Part shown: positions 34,965-43,124 of the stretch, piece by piece
Layout of the letters: every line of letters starts with the position of its first letter
How positions within the stretch are numbered: position 1 is the first letter of the stretch
DNA from: Sphingopyxis sp.
GTDB taxonomy: Bacteria; Pseudomonadota; Alphaproteobacteria; Sphingomonadales; Sphingomonadaceae
Reading direction: 5' to 3'
Length of the DNA: 64,000 nucleotides
Assembly (NCBI GenBank): GCA_016793775.1
Contig: JAEULK010000026.1
Coordinates: 1 to 64,000 of the forward strand
Notes under the pieces: model-generated
What the model saw: only the letters and a program-made list of their open reading frames with translations
Databases searched by the model: none
Told to the model about the DNA's origin: nothing
Made by a program: the position numbers and the translations under genes

Positions 34965-37900
34965 CTATTCGGCCGGGTGCGGCTCCGACGGCGGCGTATG
35001 CGGCTTCACATCGTCGCCGGGCTTGTAGGTCAGCAGGTTGCGCGAGAAGAAGCGGCCGAGCCGCTTTTCGATGCTGTCGGCCAGGCTGAAGCCCGCGGGG
35101 ACGATCAGCAGCGTCAGCAGCGTCGACAGGATCAGCCCGCCGATCACGACCACGCCCATCGGCGCGCGCCACGCCCCGTCGCCCGACAGCGACAGCGCCG
35201 TCGGCACCATGCCCGCGACCATCGCGACGGTGGTCATGACGATCGGCTGCGCGCGCTTGTGACCCGCCTCGATCAGTGCGGCATGTTTCGGCACGCCTTT
35301 TTCCATCTCCTCGATCGCGAAGTCGACAAGCAGGATCGAGTTTTTCGCGACGATGCCAAAGAGCATCAGCAGGCCGATGAACACCGGCATCGAGATTTCC
35401 ATACCGGTAACGAGCAGTCCGATCAGCCCGCCGAGCGGCGCAAGCAGCAGCGACGACATATTGACCAGCGGAGACACGAACCGGCGATAGAGCAGAACCA
35501 GCGTTGCAAAGACGAGGAGCAGGCCCGACACCACCGCGATCAGGAAGTTGTTGATCAGTTCCGCCTGCCACTTGGCATCGCCCTGCACGACCTTGCGAAT
35601 GCCCTGCGGCATCGTCTTGACGCTCGGCAGCGCGTCGATCTTTTCCTGCGCATTGCCGGTGACCAGCCCCGGCGCCAGATCGGCACCGATGACGACACGC
35701 CGCGTCTGGTTGTAGCGGCGCAATTCGGTCGGCCCCGACCCGAAGCTCAGTTCGGCAACGGCCTTCAAAGGCACCGTCGTCCCGCGCGTCGTCGGAACAG
35801 GCAGGTTTTCAAGCGTCGCGAGGCTTCGGCGCGACTGTTCGGACAGAAGCACGCGGATCGGAATCTGGCGATCGGACAGCGAGAATTTCGCCGCATTCTG
35901 GTCGATGTCGCCCAGCGTCGCGATGCGGATCGTCTGGCTGAGCGCAGCGGTGGTCACGCCCAGGTCGGCGGCCAGGTCCATGCGCGGATTGACGATGATC
36001 TCAGGCCGCGGGATGTCGCCCTCGATGCGCGGAGCCCGCAATTCCTTGAGCTTGCTCATGTCATTGACGATCTGCCGCGCATGTTTTTCGAGCGCGACAG
36101 GATCGTCGCCGCCAATCACCATCGTGATGTCGCGCCCAGAAAAACCGCCCGACTGGCTCTGGAACCGGACCCGGGCGTCCGGGATCGCCGCCAGTTTCGG
36201 TTGCATCGAGCGCTCCCACTCAACGCTCTTGAGCGGGCGCTCCTTCTTCAGCGTGATATAGACCCCGCCGCTGCCGACGCCGACGTCGTAGAAGGCGTTT
36301 TCGACTGTCTTGTCCTTCGACAATATGTCGTTGATCTGGTTCGAGATATGTTCGCTCTGCGACAGCGTGGAACCCGGGGGCAACTCGTATGTAATCTGGC
36401 TGTAGTCGCTGTTGGTCGTCGGCTGGAACTGCATCGGGATCATGCTGCCGATGAGGATGCTGAGCGCGAATGCCGCAACCCCGATGCCGACGATCCATAC
36501 GCGGTGGTCGAGGAAGATGCGACGACCGATTCCGCGCTTGCCCCGCGCCCGTGCCCGGTCACGCGAAGCCTTCGCACCATCCTCGTCGAGCGTCCAGCGC
36601 AGGATCTTTTCATAACGATCGAGCATCGGTCCTTCGGCATGCTCCTGCTCGCCCTGTGCCGACAGGAAATAGGCCGCGATCATCGGCGTGATCATGCGCG
36701 CGACCGCCAGGCTGACCAGCACCGCGAACACGACGGTCATGCCGAACTGGATGAAGAACTGCCCCGACACGCCGGGCATCAGCGCGACGGGCAGGAACAC
36801 CGCGACGATCGACATCGTCGTCGCGACCACCGCAAGGCCGATTTCGTCAGCCGCGTCGATCGACGCCTGATAGGCGGTCTTGCCCATGCGCATATGCCGG
36901 ACGATATTCTCGATCTCAACGATCGCGTCGTCGACGAGTACCCCCGCGACCAGGCTGAGCGCCAGCAGCGACAGTCCGTTCAGTGAAAAGCCCATCAGGT
37001 CCATGAACCAGAAAGTCGGGATCGCGGACAAGGGGATTGCCAACGCCGAAATCAGCGTCGCGCGCCAGTCGCGCAGGAACAGGAAGACGACCACGACCGC
37101 CAGGATCGCCCCTTCGACCATCGCCGCCATCGAACTGCGATATTGTTCCTTGGTATATTCGGTGCGCGTGAAGAGGATCTTGAAGTTGACCTTGGGATTG
37201 GCCTTCTTGATCTCTTCCAGCTTCTTCATCGTCTCGTCATGGACGGTGACGTCGGAGGCCCCCTTGGCCTTTTCGATCGAGAAGGACAGCACCTGCCGCC
37301 CGTCTATCTTGGCGAGATTGCGCTGCTCGGCATAGCCGTCGGTGACGGTCGCAACGTCGCTCAGACGGATGGTACGGCCGTTACCCAGCGATAGCTGATA
37401 ATCGCCAAGCTGGTTCGCCGACCCGGCGTTGCCGAGCACGCGGACCGCCTGTTCGCTGCCGGCGATCTCGGTGCGTCCGCCCGCGGCGTTGACATTGATC
37501 TGGCGCAACTGCTGGTTGATCTGGCTCGCGGTAACGCCATAGCTTTGCATGCGCGAGGGATCGAGGATGACGCGGATTTCGCGATCTACGCCGCCCGACC
37601 GGCGCACTTGGCTCATGCCGGGAATCGAAAGCAATTCCTTGGCGACAGTGTTGTCGACGAACCACGACAATTGCTCGAGCGTCATGTCGCTCGTCTCGAC
37701 CGCAAAATAGGTGATCGGGCCGCCGGCGATGTCGACGCGCACGACCTGGGGTTCCAGGATACCGTCGGGCAGGTCGCTGCGAATCTGCTGCACCGCCTGG
37801 TTGACGTCGTTATAGGCGCGGTCGATCGGCGTTCCGATCGCGAACTGCACGAAGGTGCGGCTGTTGCCTTCGCCGACATAGGACGACATTTCATCGACGC

Positions 37901-38135
37901 CGCTGACCCCGCGCACCGCCGCCTCGACACGCTGCGTCACCTGCGTCTCCAGCTCGGACGGCGCCGCGCCGGGCTGTGCGACGACGACCTGCACCGCCGG
38001 AAATTCGACGTCGGGATTGTCGTTGACGTCCATCCGGTTGAAGCTGACGATGCCGGCGAGCAGCAGCAGCACGAACATGACGATCGGCGGCACCGGATTG
38101 CGGATGCACCAAGCCGAGATATTGCGGAAACTCAT
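34965..38135 (-). CDS. RND-family efflux transporter permease (AcrB/MexB-like)
   Basis: A 1056-residue inner-membrane proton antiporter with the two-fold RND layout: 12 hydrophobic helices and two large periplasmic loops. The conserved TM4 acidic pair is in LVAGVLVDDAIVEIENIVRH, and LVDFAIEEMEKGVPKHAALI, FGIVAKNSILLVDFA and PIVMTTVAMVAGMVPTALSL are typical. It drives export of drugs, dyes or metabolites with the adaptor gene just upstream in the operon. An outer-membrane channel gene is not adjacent. The ending carries a short Pro-rich tail. Confidence 0.95.
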   Translation of the reverse strand: MSFRNISAWCIRNPVPPIVMFVLLLLAGIVSFNRMDVNDNPDVEFPAVQVVVAQPGAAPSELETQVTQRVEAAVRGVSGVDEMSSYVGEGNSRTFVQFAIGTPIDRAYNDVNQAVQQIRSDLPDGILEPQVVRVDIAGGPITYFAVETSDMTLEQLSWFVDNTVAKELLSIPGMSQVRRSGGVDREIRVILDPSRMQSYGVTASQINQQLRQINVNAAGGRTEIAGSEQAVRVLGNAGSANQLGDYQLSLGNGRTIRLSDVATVTDGYAEQRNLAKIDGRQVLSFSIEKAKGASDVTVHDETMKKLEEIKKANPKVNFKILFTRTEYTKEQYRSSMAAMVEGAILAVVVVFLFLRDWRATLISALAIPLSAIPTFWFMDLMGFSLNGLSLLALSLVAGVLVDDAIVEIENIVRHMRMGKTAYQASIDAADEIGLAVVATTMSIVAVFLPVALMPGVSGQFFIQFGMTVVFAVLVSLAVARMITPMIAAYFLSAQGEQEHAEGPMLDRYEKILRWTLDEDGAKASRDRARARGKRGIGRRIFLDHRVWIVGIGVAAFALSILIGSMIPMQFQPTTNSDYSQITYELPPGSTLSQSEHISNQINDILSKDKTVENAFYDVGVGSGGVYITLKKERPLKSVEWERSMQPKLAAIPDARVRFQSQSGGFSGRDITMVIGGDDPVALEKHARQIVNDMSKLKELRAPRIEGDIPRPEIIVNPRMDLAADLGVTTAALSQTIRIATLGDIDQNAAKFSLSDRQIPIRVLLSEQSRRSLATLENLPVPTTRGTTVPLKAVAELSFGSGPTELRRYNQTRRVVIGADLAPGLVTGNAQEKIDALPSVKTMPQGIRKVVQGDAKWQAELINNFLIAVVSGLLLVFATLVLLYRRFVSPLVNMSSLLLAPLGGLIGLLVTGMEISMPVFIGLLMLFGIVAKNSILLVDFAIEEMEKGVPKHAALIEAGHKRAQPIVMTTVAMVAGMVPTALSLSGDGAWRAPMGVVVIGGLILSTLLTLLIVPAGFSLADSIEKRLGRFFSRNLLTYKPGDDVKPHTPPSEPHPAE

Positions 38136-38170
38136 GTTCTATTGGCCTCTCTGGCGTCTCGTGCGCGGAA

Positions 38171-39379
38171 CTAGCGGCCGCTCTTTTGCAGGACCGGGTT
38201 CACCTTGTCCCCAATGTTTAGGAACGAGCCGGCGAGCACCACGATGCGCTCGTTGCCGGTCAGTCCTGATGCGATCGCGACGCCCGCGTCGGACACCGAG
38301 CCGACCTTGACCGGCTTGCGTTCGACCTTGTTGTCGTTGCCGACGACCAGCACGTAGCTGCCCTCGGCTCCGCTCTGCACCGCGCTCTCCGGCAGCAACG
38401 GCGCCTCGGCCGATCCCGACACCAGCCGCGCGTCGGCGAAGCCGCCCGGGCGCATCGCGGCGCTATAGGGAACCGCGATACGGACCATGCCCTGCCGCGT
38501 TTCGGCGTTGATGATCGGCGACACCTGCCATACCTCGCCGGCGATCTGCAGCGCGGTGCCGACCGGCGTGACCGTCGCGCGGGTGCCGACGCGCACGCGC
38601 TGCAGGTCGGCCTCGGCCATCTGCGCCATCATTTCCATCTCGCCGCCGCGCGCCATGCGGAACAGCACGCCGCTGCCCGAACTGACGATCTGGCCCGGCT
38701 CGACCTGGCGCGTCAGCACCAACCCCGCGGCGGGCGCGACGATGTTCAGCCGGCTGTTGCGGGCGTTGGTCTCGGCATAGGCCGCCTGCGCCACGCGCAC
38801 GCGCGCATTGGCGGCGTCGCGGGTCGCGCGCTTGCGGTCCATGTCGGCCTTGGAGATGAAGCCGCGCCCGACGAGCGCCTCGGCGCGTTCGAGTTCGGCC
38901 TGCGCCAGATTGGCATCGGCCTGCGCAACGCGGATCGACGCGGACAGGCCTGCGGCCTGCTGCGTCTGGACCGAGCGGTCGATGATCGCGAGCGTCTGGC
39001 CGGCGCCGACCCACTGGCCGGGCTCGACCAGCACGCGGACGACCTGGCCGCCCTCGCCGGCGACGCCGACCGGCATTTCGCGGCGCGCCGCGATCGTGCC
39101 GTTGGCGGAAATCGCGGCCTCGACCGACACCCGGCCCGGGACCATCACCGTCACGTTGGGAACGGCGGCGCCTTCGGCACCTCCCGCCCCGCCGGCGGTC
39201 GCGGCGCCGTCGCTCTTGCCCGCCGAAAAGGCGAAATAGGCCGCGGCCAGCGCCACCAGGATCAGCACCACGGCGACGATCAGCACCATCCTTTTGCGGC
39301 GGCTGCTCGCCTCATCCTCGAAATAGCTGTGCGTCCCCGCCAGGCTGTCCATCGCTTCCACTTTCCGCTCGTAGTTCAC
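38171..39379 (-). CDS. RND efflux periplasmic adaptor (membrane fusion protein)
   Basis: A 402-residue adaptor with one N-terminal membrane anchor (MVLIVAVVLILVALAAAYFA), a lipoyl-like half-motif (RVLVEPGQWVGAGQTLAIID), a helical hairpin (QADANLAQAELERAEALVGR), the second lipoyl half (NIVAPAAGLVLTRQVEPGQI) and C-terminal beta domains. It links the RND pump to an outer-membrane channel. The start is the GTG at 39379, eight bases after a perfect GGAGG site; an ATG 27 bases later is the alternative. The pump gene follows 35 bases downstream. Confidence 0.92.
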   Translation of the reverse strand: MNYERKVEAMDSLAGTHSYFEDEASSRRKRMVLIVAVVLILVALAAAYFAFSAGKSDGAATAGGAGGAEGAAVPNVTVMVPGRVSVEAAISANGTIAARREMPVGVAGEGGQVVRVLVEPGQWVGAGQTLAIIDRSVQTQQAAGLSASIRVAQADANLAQAELERAEALVGRGFISKADMDRKRATRDAANARVRVAQAAYAETNARNSRLNIVAPAAGLVLTRQVEPGQIVSSGSGVLFRMARGGEMEMMAQMAEADLQRVRVGTRATVTPVGTALQIAGEVWQVSPIINAETRQGMVRIAVPYSAAMRPGGFADARLVSGSAEAPLLPESAVQSGAEGSYVLVVGNDNKVERKPVKVGSVSDAGVAIASGLTGNERIVVLAGSFLNIGDKVNPVLQKSGR

Positions 39380-39475
39380 GCCAAAATCCTCCGTCCCGCC
39401 CCGGCCATCGGCAGGCCGCAGCGTTCGGCTCCAGCCCCCTTATGGCGCGCCGGAACCTCCGCTATTGTCCGCGGT

Positions 39476-39504
39476 GTATTACCCAATTAAATCACCCCTG
39501 ACAA
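39476..39504 (-). promoter_or_regulatory. sigma-70-type promoter of the RND efflux operon
   Basis: Read on the minus strand, TTGTCA (39504-39499) and TAATAC (39481-39476) are separated by exactly 17 bases. Transcription would begin near 39469, about 90 bases before the adaptor start. The -35 and -10 each differ from consensus at one and two positions, so basal expression is expected. No clear operator palindrome overlaps it. Confidence 0.75.
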
Positions 39505-39584
39505 GGGGAAAAGGCGACCGTGCCGGGCCGACCGGCGAGGCGCGTCATAAGGCGTTTCGGCGCCCGATTCCAGCATCATGCGCC

Positions 39585-39620
39585 ATAGAAAAGGGCGGCC
39601 GGCTCGCGCCGACCGCCCTT
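39585..39620 (-). terminator. intrinsic terminator after the first GlsB-type gene
   Basis: AAGGGCGG (39591-39598) pairs with CCGCCCTT (39613-39620). On the minus strand the stem is followed by TTCTATGG, giving CCGCCCTTTTCTATGG. It lies about 40 bases after the stop of the minus-strand GlsB-type gene. The terminator at 44303-44333 has the same U-run and flank, TTTTTCTATGG. Confidence 0.78.
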
Positions 39621-39660
39621 GTCGAACAGGGTCCGGACCGGACCGTTCAGCTTGGCGGGA

Positions 39661-39939
39661 TCAGCGGACCCGGCCGCGGCGCACCAGGTTGACGATGGCG
39701 AGAAGCACCACCGCGCCGACGAAGGCCGCGAGCAGCGTCATCGGATCGAAGGCATTGCCGCGCAGATGCCCGCCATTGCCGATGCCGAGCATGCCGAACA
39801 GGAAGCGGCCGAGGATCGACCCGAGACAACCGACGATGATGTTCAGGAAAATGCCCTGCTGGGCATCGGTGCGCATCACGATGCTGGCAAGCCAGCCGAT
39901 GATGCCGCCCATGACGATTGCAATGATGAAGCTAATCAT
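39661..39939 (-). CDS. GlsB/YeaQ/YmgE-family small membrane protein (paralogue 1)
   Basis: A 92-residue protein with three hydrophobic segments: MISFIIAIVMGGIIGWLASI, IFLNIIVGCLGSILGRFLFG and LAAFVGAVVLLAIVNLVRRG, and the family motif IVMRTDAQQG between the first two. GlsB/YeaQ proteins (transglycosylase-associated type) are small stress-linked inner-membrane proteins whose precise role is unknown. A second paralogue lies 264 bases away on the same strand. Confidence 0.92.
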   Translation of the reverse strand: MISFIIAIVMGGIIGWLASIVMRTDAQQGIFLNIIVGCLGSILGRFLFGMLGIGNGGHLRGNAFDPMTLLAAFVGAVVLLAIVNLVRRGRVR

Positions 39940-40014
39940 ATGTGACCCCCTACAATCATTTTAAGAACCCGCTGCGATCGGGCAGGTCGGATGCTAAACC
40001 GAATCCCGCCGATC

Positions 40015-40165
40015 GCCTAGGGCCGATCGACATTCAGAAGATGACGTGCCGAAAATGGTGGTTTTCCGTGACCCGGAGCGCAGCGTACTTAAAGTATGTG
40101 AGCACCGGAAGCGCGGAAAGCCGCCATTTGCAGGCCGTCAGGGCTGAATGTCGATCGACCCTAGC
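40015..40165. repeat. 150-bp long imperfect palindrome (CGATCGACATTCAG ends)
   Basis: The ends CTAGGGCCGATCGACATTCA and CTGAATGTCGATCGACCCTA are near-perfect inverted repeats of about 23 bases. The interior is also palindromic: AAAATGGTGGTTTTCCGTGA pairs with the CGCGGAAAGCCGCCATTTGC region around a central GTACTTAAAGTATG. The whole unit can fold as one long hairpin. It lies in the space between the two GlsB-type paralogues, just upstream of paralogue 1. It has no coding capacity and looks like a MITE or REP-type element. Coordinates of the ends are approximate to a few bases. Confidence 0.85.
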
Positions 40166-40203
40166 GCTATGGCGGCGCTGCCCGGCAACGCCGCCGGACA
40201 CCC

Positions 40204-40467
40204 TCAGCGCACGCTGCCGCGGCGCACCAGGTTGATCAGGCCGAGCAGCACGACCGCCCCGATGAAGGCCCAGAGCAGCCCGATCGGGCTGAAGGTGGTG
40301 AGGCTCGCACCCATGCCGAAAAAGCCGCCGAGGAAATTGCCGAGGAAGGCGCCCAAAATGCCGACGACGATATTCAGGATGATGCCTTGCTGCGCATCGG
40401 TGCGCATGACGATGCTGGCCAGCCAGCCGATGATGCCGCCGACGATCAGCGTGATGATGATACCCAT
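40204..40467 (-). CDS. GlsB/YeaQ/YmgE-family small membrane protein (paralogue 2)
   Basis: An 87-residue paralogue of the 39661-39939 protein, with MGIIITLIVGGIIGWLASIV, the same MRTDAQQGI motif, ILNIVVGILGAFLGNFLGGF and LLWAFIGAVVLLGLINLVRR. The start at 40467 is the first ATG with family-consistent sequence; the frame upstream is open but reads as intergenic DNA. Presence of two tandem copies suggests a duplication, now separated by the 150-bp palindrome. Often induced by general stress in alphaproteobacteria, though I did not find a clear EcfG promoter. Confidence 0.92.
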   Translation of the reverse strand: MGIIITLIVGGIIGWLASIVMRTDAQQGIILNIVVGILGAFLGNFLGGFFGMGASLTTFSPIGLLWAFIGAVVLLGLINLVRRGSVR

Positions 40468-40779
40468 GACAGACTCCCTTTTTGCCGAACCTGCGGGGCA
40501 CGCAGACCGGGTGGTTTTCGAGAACGCGCTATCGCGTCCGAAGCTTGGTTTTGGCTTGTGCCGGGACAATGCGGTCGGGGAGCAAAAGGTTCCCGGCCGA
40601 CCCCGAAGGGCACGGCCGGGAAAGGGGGACCAGTTCCGATCGGGGAACTGCTCCGGGTCGCAATCAGGGGGATAAGCAGCGCTGTGCGACGGCGATGTGA
40701 CATGCATCACAGGGCGCGATTTTTTTGTCGGGACCAGCGGCGGGGAGCGAGCGCGGTTTGAGGTGAGAGCAGACGTGCC

Positions 40780-40969
40780 GATCCTCCCCGGAACGGCGAG
40801 GGGGACCAGCGAAGCTGGTGGAGGGGCACAGGCGGTTTGCCTTGCCCGCAAAGTGGTGCGCTATTGCGATGTTGCTGGAAAGGAGGGGTCTAGCGGGTCG
40901 ACGCCGCGTAACCCTCCTGTGCCCCTCCACCACCCTGCGGGTGGTCCCCCTCCGCGTTGGGGGAGGATC
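40780..40969. repeat. 190-bp inverted-repeat element with GATCCTCCCC ends
   Basis: Two arms of about 53 bases, beginning GATCCTCCCCGGAACGGCGA at 40780 and ending GCGTTGGGGGAGGATC at 40969, are roughly 80 percent complementary; each arm also contains its own hairpin (GACCAGCGAAGCTGGT; CCACCCTGCGGGTGG). About 83 bases separate them. No transposase-like frame lies inside, so it looks like a non-autonomous mobile or REP-type element. It shares its terminal motif with the hairpin at 12053-12077. Confidence 0.82.
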
Positions 40970-41192
40970 GCTCTGGCCCGCTAACGCCCGTCACCGGCCA
41001 TCCCGGCAATCCGTATGCAGGCGGCCACACCCCGCGCAAACGAAATGGGGGCCGACATCGCTGCCAACCCCCACTATCCGGTATCCTTCCGGTCGCTGCC
41101 CGCTCGCATCATCCCGTTCCGCTTCTCTTGCGATCGGCGGCCCGCAAAACGACGCTTGCGACGCGCTCCGGAGCTATCCGGCGATGGTTTGG

Positions 41193-41212
41193 TCGGCCCC
41201 CGTTCGGGGGCC
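41193..41212. terminator. hairpin downstream of the candidate small ORF
   Basis: CGGCCCCC and GGGGGCCG flank a GTTC loop. On the minus strand it comes 24 bases after the stop of the 41236-41460 frame. There is no U-tract, so it is only terminator-like. Confidence 0.45.
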
Positions 41213-41235
41213 GGCCGCACCTGGAAAGCCCTTCA

Positions 41236-41460
41236 TCATCTCTTCTTGCGTCTGCCGAAACAGTCGCTGTCCAAGCGATGGACTGCATTTCCTGTCCCGA
41301 TCGGGTCCGCCTCAACTCGTGGGAATCGCGGCGTTCCGTGACCAGGGTACCGGTCCACTTCCCCGTCGTTCCGGCCCGTTCTTTTCCGGCTGGTCTTGCA
41401 ACCTGCCTTCCTGTCCCGGCGGTCCGTCGTCTCCGTCGTCCGATGATTGGAAGCTGTCAT
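41236..41460 (-). CDS. candidate small basic protein (uncertain)
   Basis: A 74-codon frame encoding a very basic protein: MTASNHRTTETTDRRDRKAG, then TSRKRTGRNDGEVDRYPGHG and a CFGRRKKR end. It is in a stretch with more balanced base composition than the surrounding genes. A plausible minus-strand promoter (TTGAAT, 18 bases, TGTTAC; about 41605-41576) and a downstream hairpin bracket it, but there is no ribosome site before the ATG, and an overlapping frame on the same strand is also open. It may be a real small gene, or a transcript without coding function. Confidence 0.3.
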   Translation of the reverse strand: MTASNHRTTETTDRRDRKAGCKTSRKRTGRNDGEVDRYPGHGTPRFPRVEADPIGTGNAVHRLDSDCFGRRKKR

Positions 41461-41639
41461 GAGTCGGCGGCGGCGCCAACAAAAATTGCAGCGAAACGAC
41501 CCACAGAGCACCGCCCGTTGTGGATAAGTCCGGTATTAGCAATTAGCGGATTCGCCGCAGCATTTTTGTAACAAGAGTGCAGCATTTTCGGATTCAACGC
41601 GGCGCTCGCCATCCCGGCCGACTCGCAATGTCAGACGAA

Positions 41640-41657
41640 CGACTCGCGTACGAGTCG
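41640..41657 (-). terminator. possible terminator of nadA
   Basis: CGACTCG and CGAGTCG form a 7-bp stem around CGTA, beginning two bases after the nadA stop codon on the minus strand. The tail after it (TTCGTCTG) is only weakly U-rich, so strength is doubtful. Confidence 0.4.
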
Positions 41658-41659
41658 AC

Positions 41660-42649
41660 TCACGCCCGTCCCAGATCGCCCTTGCCTACCGTCCCCGACG
41701 CCATCTCGAGCATCCGGTCGAGGCTCTTGCGCGCCGCCAGCCGCAGTTCCTCGTCCATCTCGATCCGCGGCTGGAGGTCGCGGAGCGCGATATAGAGCTT
41801 CTCCATCGTGTTGAGCGCCATATAGGGGCAAATGTTGCAGTTGCAGTTCCCGTCCGCCCCGGGCGCACCGATGAAGGTCTTCTCCGGGATCGCGAGTTCC
41901 ATCTGGTGAATGATGTGCGGCTCGGTCGCGACGATCAACGTGTCGCCGGGGAAGGTCTTGGCGAATTGCAATATGCCGCTGGTCGACCCGACATAATCGG
42001 CATGGTCGATGATGTGCGGCGGGCATTCGGGGTGCGCCGCGACCGGGGCGCAGGGGTGCTGCGCCTTCAATTTCAGCAGCTCGGTCTCGCTGAACGCCTC
42101 GTGCACGATGCACACGCCCGGCCACAGCAGCATCTCGCGGCCGAACTTGCGGTTGAGGTAACCGCCCAGATGGCGGTCGGGGCCGAAGATGATCGGCTGG
42201 TCCTCGGGGATCTGGCTGATGATCGTCTCGGCGCTCGACGAGGTGACGATGATGTCGCTCAGCGCCTTCACCGCCGCCGAGCAGTTGATATAGGTCAGCG
42301 CGATATGGTCGGGGTGCTTGGCGCGAAAACGCGCGAACTGTTCGGGCGGACAACTGTCCTCGAGGCTGCACCCCGCATCCATGTCGGGCAGGATGACGAT
42401 CTTTTCGGGGCTCAGGATCTTCGCGGTCTCGGCCATGAACTTGACGCCGCAAAAGGCGATGACGTCGGCGTCGGTGTCGGCCGCCTTGCGCGACAGCTCC
42501 AGCGAATCGCCGACAAAATCGGCGAGATCCTGAATCTCGGGCTTCTGGTAATAATGCGCCAGGATGACCGCGTTGCGCTCCTTGCGCAGCCGCTCGATTT
42601 CGGCGCGCAGGTCGAGGCCGGACAGGTTTTCGCGGATCGGAGCAGTCAT
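41660..42649 (-). CDS. nadA: quinolinate synthase
   Basis: A 329-residue iron-sulfur enzyme that condenses iminoaspartate with dihydroxyacetone phosphate to quinolinate in NAD synthesis. Diagnostic stretches are AVILAHYYQKPEIQDLADFV, FCGVKFMAETAKILSPEK, DMDAGCSLEDSCPPEQF, AHPECPPHIIDHADYVGSTS and GNCNCNICPYMALNTMEKLY. The [4Fe-4S] cluster ligands are Cys residues in the DAGCSLEDSC, HPEC and NCNICP regions. Length is normal. nadB and nadC are not in the window. Confidence 0.96.
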   Translation of the reverse strand: MTAPIRENLSGLDLRAEIERLRKERNAVILAHYYQKPEIQDLADFVGDSLELSRKAADTDADVIAFCGVKFMAETAKILSPEKIVILPDMDAGCSLEDSCPPEQFARFRAKHPDHIALTYINCSAAVKALSDIIVTSSSAETIISQIPEDQPIIFGPDRHLGGYLNRKFGREMLLWPGVCIVHEAFSETELLKLKAQHPCAPVAAHPECPPHIIDHADYVGSTSGILQFAKTFPGDTLIVATEPHIIHQMELAIPEKTFIGAPGADGNCNCNICPYMALNTMEKLYIALRDLQPRIEMDEELRLAARKSLDRMLEMASGTVGKGDLGRA

Positions 42650-42719
42650 CTTACTTCCTTGTCGATGCAGGAAATTGCGGCCCCTCTACACGCCCGCCGG
42701 GTCCGGAGCAATTCGCGGC

Positions 42720-43076
42720 TTACGGTGTCGTATAGTCCGAACAATCGGGCGCCGGCCGGTCCATCTCGTAGCGCGAGGTCTCCGGATTATAGCGCAGCAC
42801 CCGCTCATAGCTGCATTCGGGGTCCTGCCATTTGACCAGATCGCTTTTCTTGAGCGGCGCGCCGCCATTGTCGCTCATACGCCGCGAGGTTTGCGGATAG
42901 GCCGTCGCCACGCTGCGACAGATCAGCGTGGGCAATTCGGCGGCTCCGGGCGTCCCCGCCGCCAGCGTGCCGGTAAAGCCATATTCGTCGTGACAGGCGC
43001 CGCGCCGAAGCTTCATGTCGTCCTCGGAAAAACAGGCGCGGATCATCAGCGAACCGTCCCACACCACATCGAACAC
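42720..43076 (-). CDS. hypothetical protein, possibly N-terminally frameshifted
   Basis: A 118-codon frame starting at GTG 43076 (MFDVVWDGSLMIRACFSEDD), with HDEYGFTGTLAAG and SRRMSDNGGAPLKKSDLVKW, ending DRPAPDCSDYTTP. It has no recognised domain. Upstream, another frame beginning at ATG 43143 reads GPVMLALLLGA, a typical signal-peptide core, and the two would join near 43095 as LALLLGA-PTTTRLGDEVFD. A single-base shift may therefore separate the signal peptide from the mature protein, either real or a sequencing error. It overlaps the metallo-hydrolase gene's end if the longer form is right. Confidence 0.6.
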   Translation of the reverse strand: MFDVVWDGSLMIRACFSEDDMKLRRGACHDEYGFTGTLAAGTPGAAELPTLICRSVATAYPQTSRRMSDNGGAPLKKSDLVKWQDPECSYERVLRYNPETSRYEMDRPAPDCSDYTTP

Positions 43077-43124
43077 CTCGTCGCCGAGCCGCGTCGTCGT
43101 CGGCGCCCAGCAGCAGCGCCAGCA

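Larger units (their letters stand above)
40468..41235. other. gene-poor intergenic stretch
   Basis: About 770 bases with open frames on both strands but no recognisable protein. It contains a CCCGGCCG/CGGCCGGG hairpin near 40590-40620, GTTCC-GATC-GGGGAAC near 40632, and the long inverted repeat at 40780-40969. The segment 40985-41190 shows nothing I can identify. Confidence 0.6.

Noticed and set aside
40532..40650. EcfG-type promoter (GGAAC, 16-17 bases, CGTT) before the second GlsB-type gene
   Set aside because: GGAAC occurs twice on the minus strand, but no CGTT is at the right distance; the nearest candidates are off in sequence or spacing.
41519..41527. TGTGGATAA, a perfect DnaA-box sequence
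   Set aside because: A single 9-base match is expected by chance about once in a region of this size, and there is no box cluster or AT-rich unwinding element, so an origin is not claimed.
41236..41659. Region downstream of nadA as a plasmid-like or origin fragment
   Set aside because: No replication, partition or transfer motif is visible; only the small uncertain frame and hairpins remain.
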